A stretch of 64,000 bases of DNA from NCBI GenBank assembly GCA_963724645.1, contig CAVRVJ010000006.1, positions 496,001 through 560,000 of the forward strand, written 5' to 3'. The notes beneath the pieces are model-generated. The model saw only the letters and a list, made by a program, of their open reading frames with translations, did no database searches and had not been told where the DNA came from. The position numbers and the translations under genes are program-made. The stretch comes from CAVXSP01 sp963724645. Lineage in GTDB: Bacteria; Acidobacteriota; Vicinamibacteria; Vicinamibacterales; SCN-69-37. Shown piece by piece: positions 35,174 through 44,319 of the stretch (its first letter is position 1; each line of letters begins with the position of its first letter).

Positions 35174-35309
35174 GTTGTCCTCCATTGCAACGCCCGTCCA
35201 TCGGGCGTTGTCCGACCGGCTTGGTGTCCGGTCGCTGCAGGACAAGAGTAGGAGGCGCACCGACTTGGAGTCCCGAGAGTCGGCCGGGGTTTGTCCGGGA
35301 TTGCGCCGG
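35174..35309. promoter_or_regulatory. Leader region shared with the OsmC-like gene, copy B
   Basis: Second copy of the 32983-33120 leader, with the same hairpin CGCCCG-TCCAT-CGGGCG at 35191-35207 and the same upstream GACAAGAGTAGG and TTTGTCCGGGATTGCGC. Conservation stops soon after the latter, so it is a leader-sized duplication rather than a whole-gene copy. Confidence 0.7.
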
Positions 35310-35334
35310 AGGTTCCGGCGTGGATTGCGGCAGG

Positions 35335-37686
35335 CTATCGAGGTCCGTCGGCAACGAATCGGCAGAGGTCCTGCGCCGAATCGATCGGCGTCTTGCGGCC
35401 GGCCTCATACGCGCGAGCCCACCGATCGGGGCCGAGGCGTTCACGCGCTTTTCGTTCCGCCTGGTCTCGGAGGTCGTCCACCGGCGTATCGACCGCCATG
35501 ACCCCTGAGCGCTCGAGGACGGCGTCGCGCGCGCCCAGAATCCGCGCCCCCCATGCGTCTTCACCCTTGAGCACGGCCGCGGCGGCCAGAGGGATCAGCG
35601 CGTACACGAACGCGAACCTGTCATGGAGCTCCCGGATGCGTGTGAGGTTCTCACGCACCAATGCAATTGCCTCGTCGGCATTCCCCCGTCGCACCGCGAG
35701 AATGGCGCGAACGTAGAGCACCGGCATCCGAAACCACGGACCGGCGTGCCGAAGCACGGACGTGGCCTCATCGAGCAGAGGCAACGCCTGGGCGGTGTCG
35801 CCGGTCGCGAGGAACACCGACGCCATCCCGCTCAGCGCACTGCCTACGCCCCAGGGCATCGCCAGTGCCCGGAACCCTTCAGCACTGCGGGTCAGTCGCT
35901 CGCGGGCCGCGTTCAGATCGCCAAGCGCGTGATGGACATGTCCGGCCAGATTCTCGGCCTGCACAAGAACATCCATGTCGCCGGCGTCTCTGGCGAGGAC
36001 GACGGCGCGATCGAGCTCGATGCGCGCGCGTCCGAGTTCTCCTTTCGTGTAGCGCATCAGCGCCGCTCCGACGAGTGCTCTCGATTCGGCAGCTGGCGGA
36101 GCTGGCAGGGCCAGAATCTGTTCGTACCACCCGATCGCCTCGGCCGCATGCCCGCGAATCAGCCAATAGAACACCAAGCCCCACGCGATGCCGGACGCCT
36201 CGGAGGAACGGCCGCGTTCGATGAGCCAGGCCAGGGCACCGCGGTACGTCTCGAGATCGTCACGCACACGATCCAGCCATTCCGCTTGGGAGGGGCCAGT
36301 CAGTCCTTGCGCGGCGAGGAGAGCTTCGCCGGTGCAATAGCGTGCCAAACCCTCCAGCGCCTCGTCGCGTTCTCCCGCATTGTTGAGCTCGAGGGCGGCG
36401 TACGCCCGTACGGTTTCGAGCATCTCGTACAGCGGACGCGTCGCCACCGACGTATCGCCTCGCACAAGGAGGCTCTTGTCGATCAGGCCCGCCGCCGCAC
36501 TCAGCGCATCGTCACGCCTGACCACGGTGGCGTCTCGACCCGCCAGAACCGCCACGGCCGCTTCGATCGGAAACCGGCCCGGCAGGGCACCGAGACGGCG
36601 GAACACGCGCTGTTCATTCGGAGCCAGCAGTTGATAACTCCACGCGACCGTCGCATTGATCGTCTGCTGGCGTTCGGGAAGATCGCGCGGGCCAGCCGTC
36701 GAGAGCAGGACGTCGTGTGTGAGTCGCCCCAGCAGCTCCTCTGCGGTCAGCACTTTGATCCAGGGCGCCGCGAGCTCGAGGGCGAGCGGTAGCGCATCCA
36801 ATCGTCGACAGATCGCCATGACGGTCGCGCCGTTCGCGGACGTGAGGCGAAAGTTGGGTCGCACGTCCCGGACCCGTTCCACGAACAATCGCACCGCGGG
36901 CGAGCGCGCCAGGTCGGCCGGCGACATCACATCCGAGCCCACCTCCAACGCGAGCGGTCCAACGGCGTACTCGCGCTCTCCTCGCACACGGAGTGGAGCC
37001 CGGCTCGTGACCATCAGTCGGAGGCCTGCGACCGACGCCAACAGATCCGCGACGAGGGGCGCCGCGTCCAGGACGTGCTCGAAATTGTCGAGCACCAACA
37101 GGGTGGGGCGATCCTGGCAAGCCACACGAGCGCGCCTCGGCAACTCGAGCACGGTGATATCGGACAGCCCGAGCGCCTCGGCGGTTGCCGACGCAACGAA
37201 CGCGGCGCTCCGAGTGGCGGCCAGTGGCACGAACACCACACGGGTTGTGCCCTCCGCCGCGATCGCCCGTGCGAGCTCCAGCGCTAGACGGGTCTTCCCC
37301 GCGCCTCCTGGCCCAACAAGCGTGATGAGACGGACGGCGGGATCAGCAAGCCAGCGCCGCAGTGTCCTGACATCGGCATCGCGGCCGAGCAGGGTCGTCA
37401 GCGGCAGCGGCAGCGAGACATCGGTCGATTCGTCGGCCGCTGCGCCGGGAGCGGGCGTCCGCGCGCTCCCGAGGAGGCCATCACGAATCGCACCGGATAG
37501 GTCGAGGGCCGCCGACAGCGCCCGTACGGTTTCGACATGGGGTCGCCGTCGTTGCCCGCGCTCCAAGGCACTCACGGCGTGGACTGAAAGGCCGGCAATC
37601 GTGGCGAGCTCCTCCTGCGTGAAGCCCGCAGCCTCCCGGAGCGCTTTGAGTTGCGCGCCGAATGACCCGGGAGGGCCATGTTTCAT
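35335..37686 (-). CDS. XRE-type regulator with NB-ARC-like ATPase and TPR-like domain
   Basis: 783 residues. Residues ~8-65 are an XRE helix-turn-helix (LKALREAAGFTQEELATIAGLSVHAVSALE). Residues ~95-400 are a STAND/NB-ARC-type ATPase with Walker A G-P-G-G-A-G-K-T at 125-132 and Walker B LLVLDNFEHV. A helical, TPR-like region follows (WYEQILALPAPPAAESRALVG; ARERLTRSAEGFRAL). Proteins of the AfsR/LuxR-like STAND group switch by ATP after binding a ligand. It is transcribed away from the epimerase-like gene, over a dyad that also precedes the sigma-54 gene. Confidence 0.85.
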   Translation of the reverse strand: MKHGPPGSFGAQLKALREAAGFTQEELATIAGLSVHAVSALERGQRRRPHVETVRALSAALDLSGAIRDGLLGSARTPAPGAAADESTDVSLPLPLTTLLGRDADVRTLRRWLADPAVRLITLVGPGGAGKTRLALELARAIAAEGTTRVVFVPLAATRSAAFVASATAEALGLSDITVLELPRRARVACQDRPTLLVLDNFEHVLDAAPLVADLLASVAGLRLMVTSRAPLRVRGEREYAVGPLALEVGSDVMSPADLARSPAVRLFVERVRDVRPNFRLTSANGATVMAICRRLDALPLALELAAPWIKVLTAEELLGRLTHDVLLSTAGPRDLPERQQTINATVAWSYQLLAPNEQRVFRRLGALPGRFPIEAAVAVLAGRDATVVRRDDALSAAAGLIDKSLLVRGDTSVATRPLYEMLETVRAYAALELNNAGERDEALEGLARYCTGEALLAAQGLTGPSQAEWLDRVRDDLETYRGALAWLIERGRSSEASGIAWGLVFYWLIRGHAAEAIGWYEQILALPAPPAAESRALVGAALMRYTKGELGRARIELDRAVVLARDAGDMDVLVQAENLAGHVHHALGDLNAARERLTRSAEGFRALAMPWGVGSALSGMASVFLATGDTAQALPLLDEATSVLRHAGPWFRMPVLYVRAILAVRRGNADEAIALVRENLTRIRELHDRFAFVYALIPLAAAAVLKGEDAWGARILGARDAVLERSGVMAVDTPVDDLRDQAERKARERLGPDRWARAYEAGRKTPIDSAQDLCRFVADGPR

Positions 37687-37712
37687 GGGGCTCCTATCTT
37701 ACTGCCGCTGCT

Positions 37713-37795
37713 GTACGGGCGTCGTACGGGTCCGGTGCGGGTGTTGTGGGTGGTTGTCGGCTCGCTCGCGCTCCACACTGGCGCCATGGCAGGCC
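37713..37795. promoter_or_regulatory. Conserved promoter block, copy 1
   Basis: Shares with 38788-38869 the dyad GTACG-N5-CGTAC (37713-37727 here), a TGTGGGTG block and CCACACTGG (37773-37781) exactly 60 bases after the dyad start, then a CAGGC. It lies between the divergent regulator and epimerase-like genes. Confidence 0.65.
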
Positions 37796-38728
37796 ACGCG
37801 AAAGAGACCGCGTTTGTCACGGGAGCCGCAGGATTCATTGGCAGGGAGTTGGTCAAGGTCCTCATCGCCCGTGGCCACCAGGTGTTCGGTCTCACCCGGT
37901 CCCTGGAAGCGGCGCAGCGCCTTCGTCTGACCGGGGCGGTACCGGTCATGGGTGACCTGCTCAAGCCCGGCCAGTGGCAAGACGAGGCGGCAGCTGACTG
38001 GGTCTTCCACCTGCCACCGCACCCGGTGCATGGACGGCGCGTCACTCGAAGCCATGCCGAATCGATTGCGCGCGCGCGTCCCTTGATGGATGGCCACCTG
38101 CTGGACGCCGTCGCGGCTGGCGCGACGCGGCGGATTCGTGTACGTCGCGGACACGAGCTGCTATGGCGCGACGGGCCAGCGTTCAATTACTGAAGACGAA
38201 CAGCCTCGGCCGTCCGCCCGGGGACGCTGCCTCACACCCGCGCTCGAACGGCTCGACGGATACGTCTTCGCCGGACTGCCGATCGTCACTGCGTTCCCTG
38301 GGTGGGTCTATGGCAACGCTTCATGGTTTCGCGAACGCATCGCCGACCCGATCCTGACGGGGCGCCGTGTACTGCAGTTTGGGAAAACAGGGCCGTGGCT
38401 GTCGCCTATCCACGTCCACGACTGCGCCCGTGCGTTGGTCCATCTCGCCCGGCACGGCGAGTTGGGTGGCCGGTACTTCCTCGTCAACAGCCATCCCGTC
38501 CGGATGCACGAGTTCGCGGAAACGTTCGCCCGTCTCGCGAATCGTCCGCTGCGGGTTTGGCGGGTGCCCGGCGCCGCGGCCCGATTCGTCGTCGGTCCGA
38601 TCATGGCCGACTGCATCCAAACCGACGCTGTGTTCTCGAACATCCGGCTGCGCGGGACCGGGTTCCGCTTCCGGTATCCCACGCTCGAGGAAGGACTTCT
38701 GCAGGTGCTCGGAGCGGCCCATGCGTAA
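37786..38728 (+). pseudogene. NAD-dependent epimerase/dehydratase-like protein, one frameshift
   Basis: From ATG 37786 the sequence gives AFVTGAAGFIGRELVKVLIARGHQVFGLTR, the extended-SDR NAD(P) site. Near 38120 it shifts frame to FVYVADTSCYGATGQRSITED (with the catalytic-Tyr-type TSCYG), FPGWVYGNASWFRE, WLSPIHVHDCARALVHLARHGE and the C-terminal lobe. The family acts on nucleotide sugars or related substrates. The ATG lies inside the conserved promoter block without a ribosome site, so translation may be leaderless or start elsewhere. Confidence 0.7.
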
Positions 38729-38787
38729 TCCACGTGGTCGCGCTTCTCGAGCTGGAGGGGTCTGGCCCGCCTGGTTTGTCGCGGCCC

Positions 38788-38869
38788 GTACGAGTGTCGT
38801 ACGGGTATCGTCCGCGTGCTGTGGGTGTTCGCTTACCCCTTCCCATTCCACACTGGTCCCCTGACAGGC
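38788..38869. promoter_or_regulatory. Conserved promoter block, copy 2
   Basis: Same layout as 37713-37795. The dyad is longer here: CCCGTACGA, three bases, TCGTACGGG (38785-38805). CCACACTGG is at 38848-38856, again 60 bases from the dyad. It precedes the sigma-54 regulator gene by about 50 bases. Confidence 0.65.
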
Positions 38870-38912
38870 GAGAACGTCTATCCATTTCGATTCGGACACT
38901 CAAGGAGAGCCC

Positions 38913-39980
38913 GTGAAACTTGTGAAGCACGTCCGTAGTGAATCGTTTCGCCAAACGATATTCGGCGAACACTTTCTCCGTTATGGCATCGTGGGCCGCA
39001 GTCGCGCCATCGCCGACGTGATCCGCCGCATCGACCTGGTCTCGGCGACCCGCAGTACCGTGTTGATCACGGGAGAAACCGGCACTGGCAAAGAGCTCGT
39101 TGCGAGTGCCGTGCACCTTCGCAGCGCCCAGCGGGACCTGCCGTTCATCAAGGTCAACTGTGCGGCCATCCCAGAGACCCTGCTGGAATCGGAGCTCTTC
39201 GGCCACGTGCGAGGGGCGTTCACGGACGCCACGAGCACAAAGAAAGGCAAGTTCTCGCTGGCCAATCGCGGCTCGATCTTTCTGGACGAGATCGGAACGA
39301 TGAGCGTCGGCCTCCAGGCCAAGCTGTTGCGCGTCCTGCAAGAGCGCGAAATCGAGCCGCTCGGGTCGGAAAGAACGGAGCGCGTGGACGTTCGTGTGAT
39401 CGCAGCAACCAACCGCGACCTCCGTCAGCTCGTCGACAAGGGACGGTTTCAAGACGATCTGTTCTATCGCCTGCACGTGGTCCCAATCGTCGTGCCTCCG
39501 CTTCGCGAACGCAGCGAGGATATTCCCCTGCTTGTGGAGTACCTCGTGGACAAGCACGCGATGCGGAGTGGCAAATCGATCGAAACGCTGGAGGACGACG
39601 CGCTATCGTCGCTTCAGGAATACCACTGGCCGGGCAATGTGCGCGAACTCGAAAACACGATCGAGCGCGCCGTCGTGTTGACGACCGGGTCGACGATCAC
39701 TCGCGAAGCGGTCACGATCGAGGCGCCGGTGAGGGAGCAAATCGCGGACGTTCGGTCGTTCAAACTGCGCCAGAACGTCGAGTGGATCGAGCGCGAAACC
39801 ATTCGCCGAGCGCTCGAAGTCTCGCCGGGCAAAGGCCAGGCCGCGAGGCTCATGGGCATCAGTCCCCGGGCGCTTTCCTACTACCTTGTCAAATACCCAC
39901 TCATCGACCGGAGCAAGGGACCGGGATCGACGTCACTCCAATCGACGCCCTATCGCCCGGGATCAGCCGTCCCTTGGTGA
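38913..39980 (+). CDS. Sigma-54-dependent activator lacking a sensor domain
   Basis: 355 residues, starting GTG with AAGGAG ahead. After ~25 residues comes the AAA+ core: Walker A GETGTGKE (54-61), Walker B IFLDEIG, and the sigma-54-contact loop at 101-106, which reads GAFTDA instead of GAFTGA. The C-terminal Fis-type HTH (KGQAARLMGISPRALSYYLVK) is normal. No receiver or GAF domain is present, so it is active by default or controlled by a partner. The Gly-to-Asp change is at a residue close to the sigma contact; some natural activators tolerate changes there, so activity is uncertain. Confidence 0.85.
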   Translation: MKLVKHVRSESFRQTIFGEHFLRYGIVGRSRAIADVIRRIDLVSATRSTVLITGETGTGKELVASAVHLRSAQRDLPFIKVNCAAIPETLLESELFGHVRGAFTDATSTKKGKFSLANRGSIFLDEIGTMSVGLQAKLLRVLQEREIEPLGSERTERVDVRVIAATNRDLRQLVDKGRFQDDLFYRLHVVPIVVPPLRERSEDIPLLVEYLVDKHAMRSGKSIETLEDDALSSLQEYHWPGNVRELENTIERAVVLTTGSTITREAVTIEAPVREQIADVRSFKLRQNVEWIERETIRRALEVSPGKGQAARLMGISPRALSYYLVKYPLIDRSKGPGSTSLQSTPYRPGSAVPW

Positions 39981-40053
39981 CGGGTAGCATGAAGGTCATG
40001 ATTGGACGGCGGCGGTGCGCGCGATGAGCGCTCCGAGCGACAGCGGGCTCGAC

Positions 40054-40077
40054 GTGCCGTGGTTCCGGAACCGGCAC
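40054..40077. terminator. Hairpin between convergent genes
   Basis: GTGCC...GGTTCC-GGAACC...GGCAC forms a stem with a two-base bulge between the sigma-54 gene (rightward) and the GH130-like gene (leftward). No U-run, so its role as bidirectional terminator is only probable. Confidence 0.4.
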
Positions 40078-40109
40078 TCAGCGTGGTCAGCGTTTGGGAC
40101 AAGGCGGCT

Positions 40110-41090
40110 CTACCGGGCTGCGGCTTCCGCCACCCCGACGAACTTGTCCGCGCCGCCGTAATACAACAACCAGCGGCGGCCTTGGCGGACCATGCCCTCG
40201 ACGAACACGACGTCGGGCACCTGGCCGGTCTTTTCCCACGTGGCCTCGGGCGCGAAGATCGGTACATCGGTCCGCGCCAACAGCCGGCGCGGATCCTTGC
40301 GGTCGAAGCGGGCGACGCCGGTACGGTAGACAAGCTTGTCGTCCGCGCCGTTGTAAATAAGCACGATGCCGTCCGGAGTCAACATCGGCGCCGGGCCGGG
40401 CTCGACGACTCGCGAGTCGAACTGGCCGGCGCGGCGGGGCAGCACTGGCGTGTCGAGCGCGTCAACCCAGTGGATGAGGTCTGTCGAGTACGCCAGGCCC
40501 ATCTGATCGGTCTTATCGGGAGCGGTACCCATGTAGTACATCCAATACCTGCCCTCAATCATCTCGGGCAGGATCGCGCCCGACTTGGTCCATCCTACGT
40601 TCCAGGTCCCCTTGTAGGCCGGCAGGATGACGCCTTTCCGATCCCAGTGGATCAGATCGGCGGACGTGGCCAGGGCGAGCTGCGCGTCCTTCTTGTTGTA
40701 AGCCGTGTACGTCAGGTAGTAGGTGTCAGCAATCTTCGTCACGCGCGGATCTTCGACGCCGCCGTCCCGTTCGTACTCGGCCTCCGGCGAGAGCACAGGC
40801 TCCGGCCGGCGCGTGAAACGCAGGCCGTCGCGGCTGATCGCGTAGCCCAGGCGAGACGTGCCGCTGCGGTCCTGGGCGCGGTACAGCATCACAATTGATC
40901 CTTGGTGGTTGACGACGGACGGATTGAACGTACCTGCCGCTTCCCATCCGTTCCCCTGCGGCGCGAGCACGGGATCGTTCGACACCCGCCGAAGCGGCCC
41001 GAAGGGCCACTGTTCCCCTTGCGCCGCGACGAAGACTGCCGCCACACACCACAACAGACCTGTCTGCAGCCGCCGATCCGTTATCGTCAT
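40110..41090 (-). CDS. Exported GH130-like beta-mannoside phosphorylase/hydrolase family protein
   Basis: About 326 residues (ATG 41090; a frame to 41138 adds 16). A signal peptide is followed by a five-bladed propeller: FNPSVVNHQGSIVMLYRAQD, GGVEDPRVTKIADTYYLTYTAYNKKD and ALATSADLIHWDRKG. VEDPR is the family's catalytic-Asp region; the last blade has VFVEGMVRQGRRWLLYYGGAD. Family 130 enzymes phosphorolyse or hydrolyse beta-mannosides. The operon partner PQQ dehydrogenase suggests extracytoplasmic carbohydrate processing. Confidence 0.8.
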   Translation of the reverse strand: MTITDRRLQTGLLWCVAAVFVAAQGEQWPFGPLRRVSNDPVLAPQGNGWEAAGTFNPSVVNHQGSIVMLYRAQDRSGTSRLGYAISRDGLRFTRRPEPVLSPEAEYERDGGVEDPRVTKIADTYYLTYTAYNKKDAQLALATSADLIHWDRKGVILPAYKGTWNVGWTKSGAILPEMIEGRYWMYYMGTAPDKTDQMGLAYSTDLIHWVDALDTPVLPRRAGQFDSRVVEPGPAPMLTPDGIVLIYNGADDKLVYRTGVARFDRKDPRRLLARTDVPIFAPEATWEKTGQVPDVVFVEGMVRQGRRWLLYYGGADKFVGVAEAAAR

Positions 41091-41151
41091 CTTTCTCCGC
41101 AGCGGTTGCGGCGCCGCCGCCGCAAGGTGCTGATGCATTCGCCGAGCCCCG

Positions 41152-42702
41152 CTACTGCGGCAACGCCCACGCGTACAACGACGCGCCGACCGGCGTGAGG
41201 ACGAACTGCTTGCCGCCGAGTGCGTAGGTCATCGGCGCGCCGGTCAAGGTGCCTGGCGTGTGCCAGAGGACCGTTCCCGACGCCGCATCGAGGGCCACGA
41301 GCTGGCCCGACTCGTTGGTGAAGAGCAGCCCGCCGGCGGTGGACAAGATGCCATTCCCGGTCGTCCCGCCGGGCCGGACGCGGCTCCAGCGGATCTTTCC
41401 GGTCTGGTAGTCGATCGCGAGCAGCATGCTTTCGCTCCACAAGCTCGTCGCGCCGCCGCCCTGGTGATCCTCGACCTTGCCGGTCTCCTCGTTCGGCATC
41501 AGGTACCCGATGCTGAAGCCGTGGCTGGCATTCACGTAAAAGAGCTTGGTCTCGGGACTGTAGCTCGGCGACCACCAGTTCGTGGTCGTGCCCTCGAAGA
41601 ACGCACCGTCAATCGTCGGCTCGGCCTCGGGCTTGGGAATCGGCTGGCCGCGCTTGTCCACGCCAGCGGACCAGTTCTGGCCGCCGTACGGCACGGTGAC
41701 AAGGCTTTCGCCGCTCGCGCGGTCGAGCAGGAAGTAGTACCCGCTGCGGCTGGCCATCGCGATCAGCTTCCGCGGTCGTCCCTGATAAACCCCATCGATC
41801 AGGATCGGCGTCTGGTTCGCATCGCGGTCCTGCGTGTCGTGCGGCGACGTCTGGATGTACCACTTCATCTTCCCCGTGTCGACGTCGAGCGCCACGAGCG
41901 AGCACGTGTACAGGTTCGCACCTCTGCGAACGTTGCCCGCGTGGACCGGATGCGGGTTGCCGGTGCCCCAGTACGTGAGATTGAGCGATGGATCGTAAAC
42001 GCCCTGCACCCAGGTCGCGCCGCCGCCATGCGCCATCACCTCTTTGTTGGGCCATGTCTCCGAGCCCGGCTCGCCGGGCTTCGGGATGGCGTCCCAGCGC
42101 CACACGAGCTTGCCGTCATTCAGATCGCGCGCTTCGAGGAAGCCCGGCATGTCGAGCTGGTCGCCCGACATGCCGACGAGCAGCTTGTCCTTGACGACGA
42201 GCGGCGCGGCGCTGATGTAGTAGCCAAATTTCCAGTCGGCGACGACAACCTCCCACCGCGGCTCGCCCGTTTTTGCGTCGAGCGAGATGAGGTGCGCGTC
42301 CGGCGTCCCGAAATACACCTGGTTCTTGAAGATGGTCACGCCACGACTCGCCAGGTGATCGCCGAACGATGTGCGCGAGAAGTGCCAGATCTCCTTGCCC
42401 GTCCGTGCATCGAGCGCCCAGACGTTGTCCGGCACCGAGACGTACACGACGCCGTCCACCATCAGCGGCGTGGCCTTGATCGCCGCCTGTCGCGGCTCGA
42501 ACGCCCAGGCGCGCGCCAGCGAGCCGACGTTCGTCTTGTCGATCTGTTTGAGGGAGCTGAAGCGCCGCCCGGTGTAGTCGCCGTTGTGCGTCGGCCAGCT
42601 CGCGCCGAGTCGCTCCAGCAGCGTGGCGGTATCGACGCCCTGCGCGCGCCCCAGGGCGCACAGGCCGGCCGCACACGCGCAGGCGAGCAGCAGCTTCCTC
42701 AT
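41152..42702 (-). CDS. PQQ-dependent dehydrogenase (quinoprotein)
   Basis: 517 residues from ATG 42702, overlapping the stop of the cytochrome gene by four bases. A signal peptide is followed by an eight-bladed propeller with tryptophan-docking repeats (VVYVSVPDNVWALDARTGKEIWHF; MLLAIDYQTGKIRWSRVRPGG). It is shorter than MxaF-type methanol dehydrogenases and lacks a clear adjacent Cys-Cys. The enzyme oxidises an alcohol or sugar in the periplasm and passes electrons to the diheme cytochrome upstream. Substrate unknown. Confidence 0.88.
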   Translation of the reverse strand: MRKLLLACACAAGLCALGRAQGVDTATLLERLGASWPTHNGDYTGRRFSSLKQIDKTNVGSLARAWAFEPRQAAIKATPLMVDGVVYVSVPDNVWALDARTGKEIWHFSRTSFGDHLASRGVTIFKNQVYFGTPDAHLISLDAKTGEPRWEVVVADWKFGYYISAAPLVVKDKLLVGMSGDQLDMPGFLEARDLNDGKLVWRWDAIPKPGEPGSETWPNKEVMAHGGGATWVQGVYDPSLNLTYWGTGNPHPVHAGNVRRGANLYTCSLVALDVDTGKMKWYIQTSPHDTQDRDANQTPILIDGVYQGRPRKLIAMASRSGYYFLLDRASGESLVTVPYGGQNWSAGVDKRGQPIPKPEAEPTIDGAFFEGTTTNWWSPSYSPETKLFYVNASHGFSIGYLMPNEETGKVEDHQGGGATSLWSESMLLAIDYQTGKIRWSRVRPGGTTGNGILSTAGGLLFTNESGQLVALDAASGTVLWHTPGTLTGAPMTYALGGKQFVLTPVGASLYAWALPQ

Positions 42703-43508
42703 TTCAACGTTGCGAGATAGGCGAACATGTCGTGCATCTCGGCGCTCGTGTATTTCGGCAGCAGCTCGAGGTGCTTGGCCAGCGGATCGGTCACTTGCAC
42801 CTTCACCGTGCCTGCCGGCCACGTCCGCTGAGGGCCATCCGGCGGCTTGATCGTGATCTCGAACGCATCCTGCCGCATGAGTTCGCCGGTGACCTGCGCG
42901 CCCGATGCCTCCGTCACCGTGGCGCGCGGCCGCACGCCGGACGGATACAGAAACCGCGCCTGCAGCTCGATTGGCGGGTATTTGCTGGCGATGCCCTTCA
43001 GGTCGCCGGCGGGCGAGTGACACGTCGCGCATTGCCCGGCGCCATTGAAATAGGACCGGCCGAGATCCGCGTTGCCGGTCAGCAGCTTCCTCAGATCGTA
43101 CTCGCGTGACGGACGCCGCCCGCTCGTCAAATCCACTTCCGCGAGGCGCGCTTTGAGATAGGCGACGATGTCCGCAATCTGCGTGGCGGTGAGCGGCACG
43201 ACCGGCATGCCCTTCTCGGGACGTCCCTGCCGAATGAGGTTGGCGACGTCGTCGCCTTTATCCAACCGGATGACGGAAGAGAAGATGAGATTCGGCCCGC
43301 CGTTGCCGCCCGCCGCCGTCGGCCCGTGACAGAACCCGCACGACGATCGGAATTGATCGTGGCCGCGATCGTAGGCTTCCTTCGTGATTTCGACGCAGGG
43401 AATGCCGCTGCCGGGACAAAACCGCAGCAGGCCGGGCGTCGTGCCGCGCTGCTGCGCCAGCAGCGTCGAGGCCGCCAGCACGAACGTCGCCAACAGGAGA
43501 ATACGCAT
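42699..43508 (-). CDS. Diheme cytochrome c
   Basis: 269 residues with a signal peptide and two heme sites, CGFCH (about residues 57-61) and CATCH (about 165), plus downstream Met candidates (GRPEKGMPVVPLT). A Cys pair near residue 31 and 38 (LLRFCPGSGIPCVE) may form a disulfide. It overlaps the PQQ dehydrogenase start and should be its electron acceptor. The C-terminal half matches the cytochrome pattern common in PQQ enzyme operons. Confidence 0.88.
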   Translation of the reverse strand: MRILLLATFVLAASTLLAQQRGTTPGLLRFCPGSGIPCVEITKEAYDRGHDQFRSSCGFCHGPTAAGGNGGPNLIFSSVIRLDKGDDVANLIRQGRPEKGMPVVPLTATQIADIVAYLKARLAEVDLTSGRRPSREYDLRKLLTGNADLGRSYFNGAGQCATCHSPAGDLKGIASKYPPIELQARFLYPSGVRPRATVTEASGAQVTGELMRQDAFEITIKPPDGPQRTWPAGTVKVQVTDPLAKHLELLPKYTSAEMHDMFAYLATLK

Positions 43509-43520
43509 GGGATGTCTCGA

Positions 43521-44132
43521 CTATCGCTTCACCGGCTTGCCGTACACCTCAATCCAATCCACGCGAGACGACGCCGGCGTGTTGCCGCCGGGCGCGAGCT
43601 CGGTCCAGCCGATCTCGTCGACCTTGCTCAAGTCTGGTTTCTCGACCCACGCGCCTTCCACGAGGGTTTCGATGTTCAGCCGGCGCCAGCGAAGGCCCGA
43701 GATCGAAAACTCGCTCTCGTGCCAGTCGGGCGTCGGGCCTTCGGCGTAGTCGCTCACGAGCCACGTGCCGTTCGCGAGCTTGAGAATCAGCCGGACCGAC
43801 CGGAAGCCGGTCTGCTTCGTGCGCCATCGGACCTTCGCGAGACCCGTCAGATCGACGAACGATTCCCTGTCGCGCAATGAGATTGCGCAGTTCTGCGGGC
43901 AGGATCCCAGCCAGATGTAATACGGATCGTCCTTTGGCGTGTCGTGATGGCTCTTCCGGACGCCGGCCTGGCCCGGGCCGTAGAGCGCGAGCACGAGCCG
44001 TGGGTTGGCGACGTGTTCCTGGGTGACCGGCGCGGCGGCGGTCGTTTCCTTCCAGTCCTCGCGGAAGAAGAGCGGCGGCCGGTTGTCCTCAGGCGCCTGC
44101 ACCAGCAGAGCGAACAGCAGGGAGGCGAGCAT
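43521..44132 (-). CDS. Secreted beta-sandwich-like protein of unknown function
   Basis: 203 residues, with a signal peptide (LLFALLVQA) and a Trp/Arg-rich domain (ISLRDRESFVDLTGLAKVRWRT; LRWRRLNIETLVEGAWV; VDWIEVYGKPVKR). This pattern is like carbohydrate-binding or CIA30-type jelly rolls seen with PQQ operons. Twelve bases separate it from the diheme cytochrome gene, so it heads that operon. The upstream GGTTAGAATCCCGGC is a likely -10 element, very close to the start codon. Confidence 0.65.
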   Translation of the reverse strand: MLASLLFALLVQAPEDNRPPLFFREDWKETTAAAPVTQEHVANPRLVLALYGPGQAGVRKSHHDTPKDDPYYIWLGSCPQNCAISLRDRESFVDLTGLAKVRWRTKQTGFRSVRLILKLANGTWLVSDYAEGPTPDWHESEFSISGLRWRRLNIETLVEGAWVEKPDLSKVDEIGWTELAPGGNTPASSRVDWIEVYGKPVKR

Positions 44133-44319
44133 GCCGGGATTCTAACCGAACACCGTCCCGGGGATCGTCACGCGTCCGCAAGGGCGCGGGCGCAACCTAC
44201 CAGGTGAAGCAAGTCCTCTCGTCCCGATCCAAGAATGGGTGGGGTCGGCTTAGAATCCTGAGGGCTCACAGGCGCATCGGTGGGCGGACCCGTCGAAATG
44301 GATCTCGGTCTAGTGTCAC
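44133..44319. promoter_or_regulatory. Divergent promoter region
   Basis: 187 bases between the leftward secreted protein and rightward ADOP permease. Two TTAGAAT-type elements point outward (GGTTAGAATCCCG on the minus strand, GGCTTAGAATCCTGAGG on the plus strand near 44250). The CGCAAGGGCGCGGGCGCAAC segment resembles part of the loop at 20491-20515. Confidence 0.45.
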
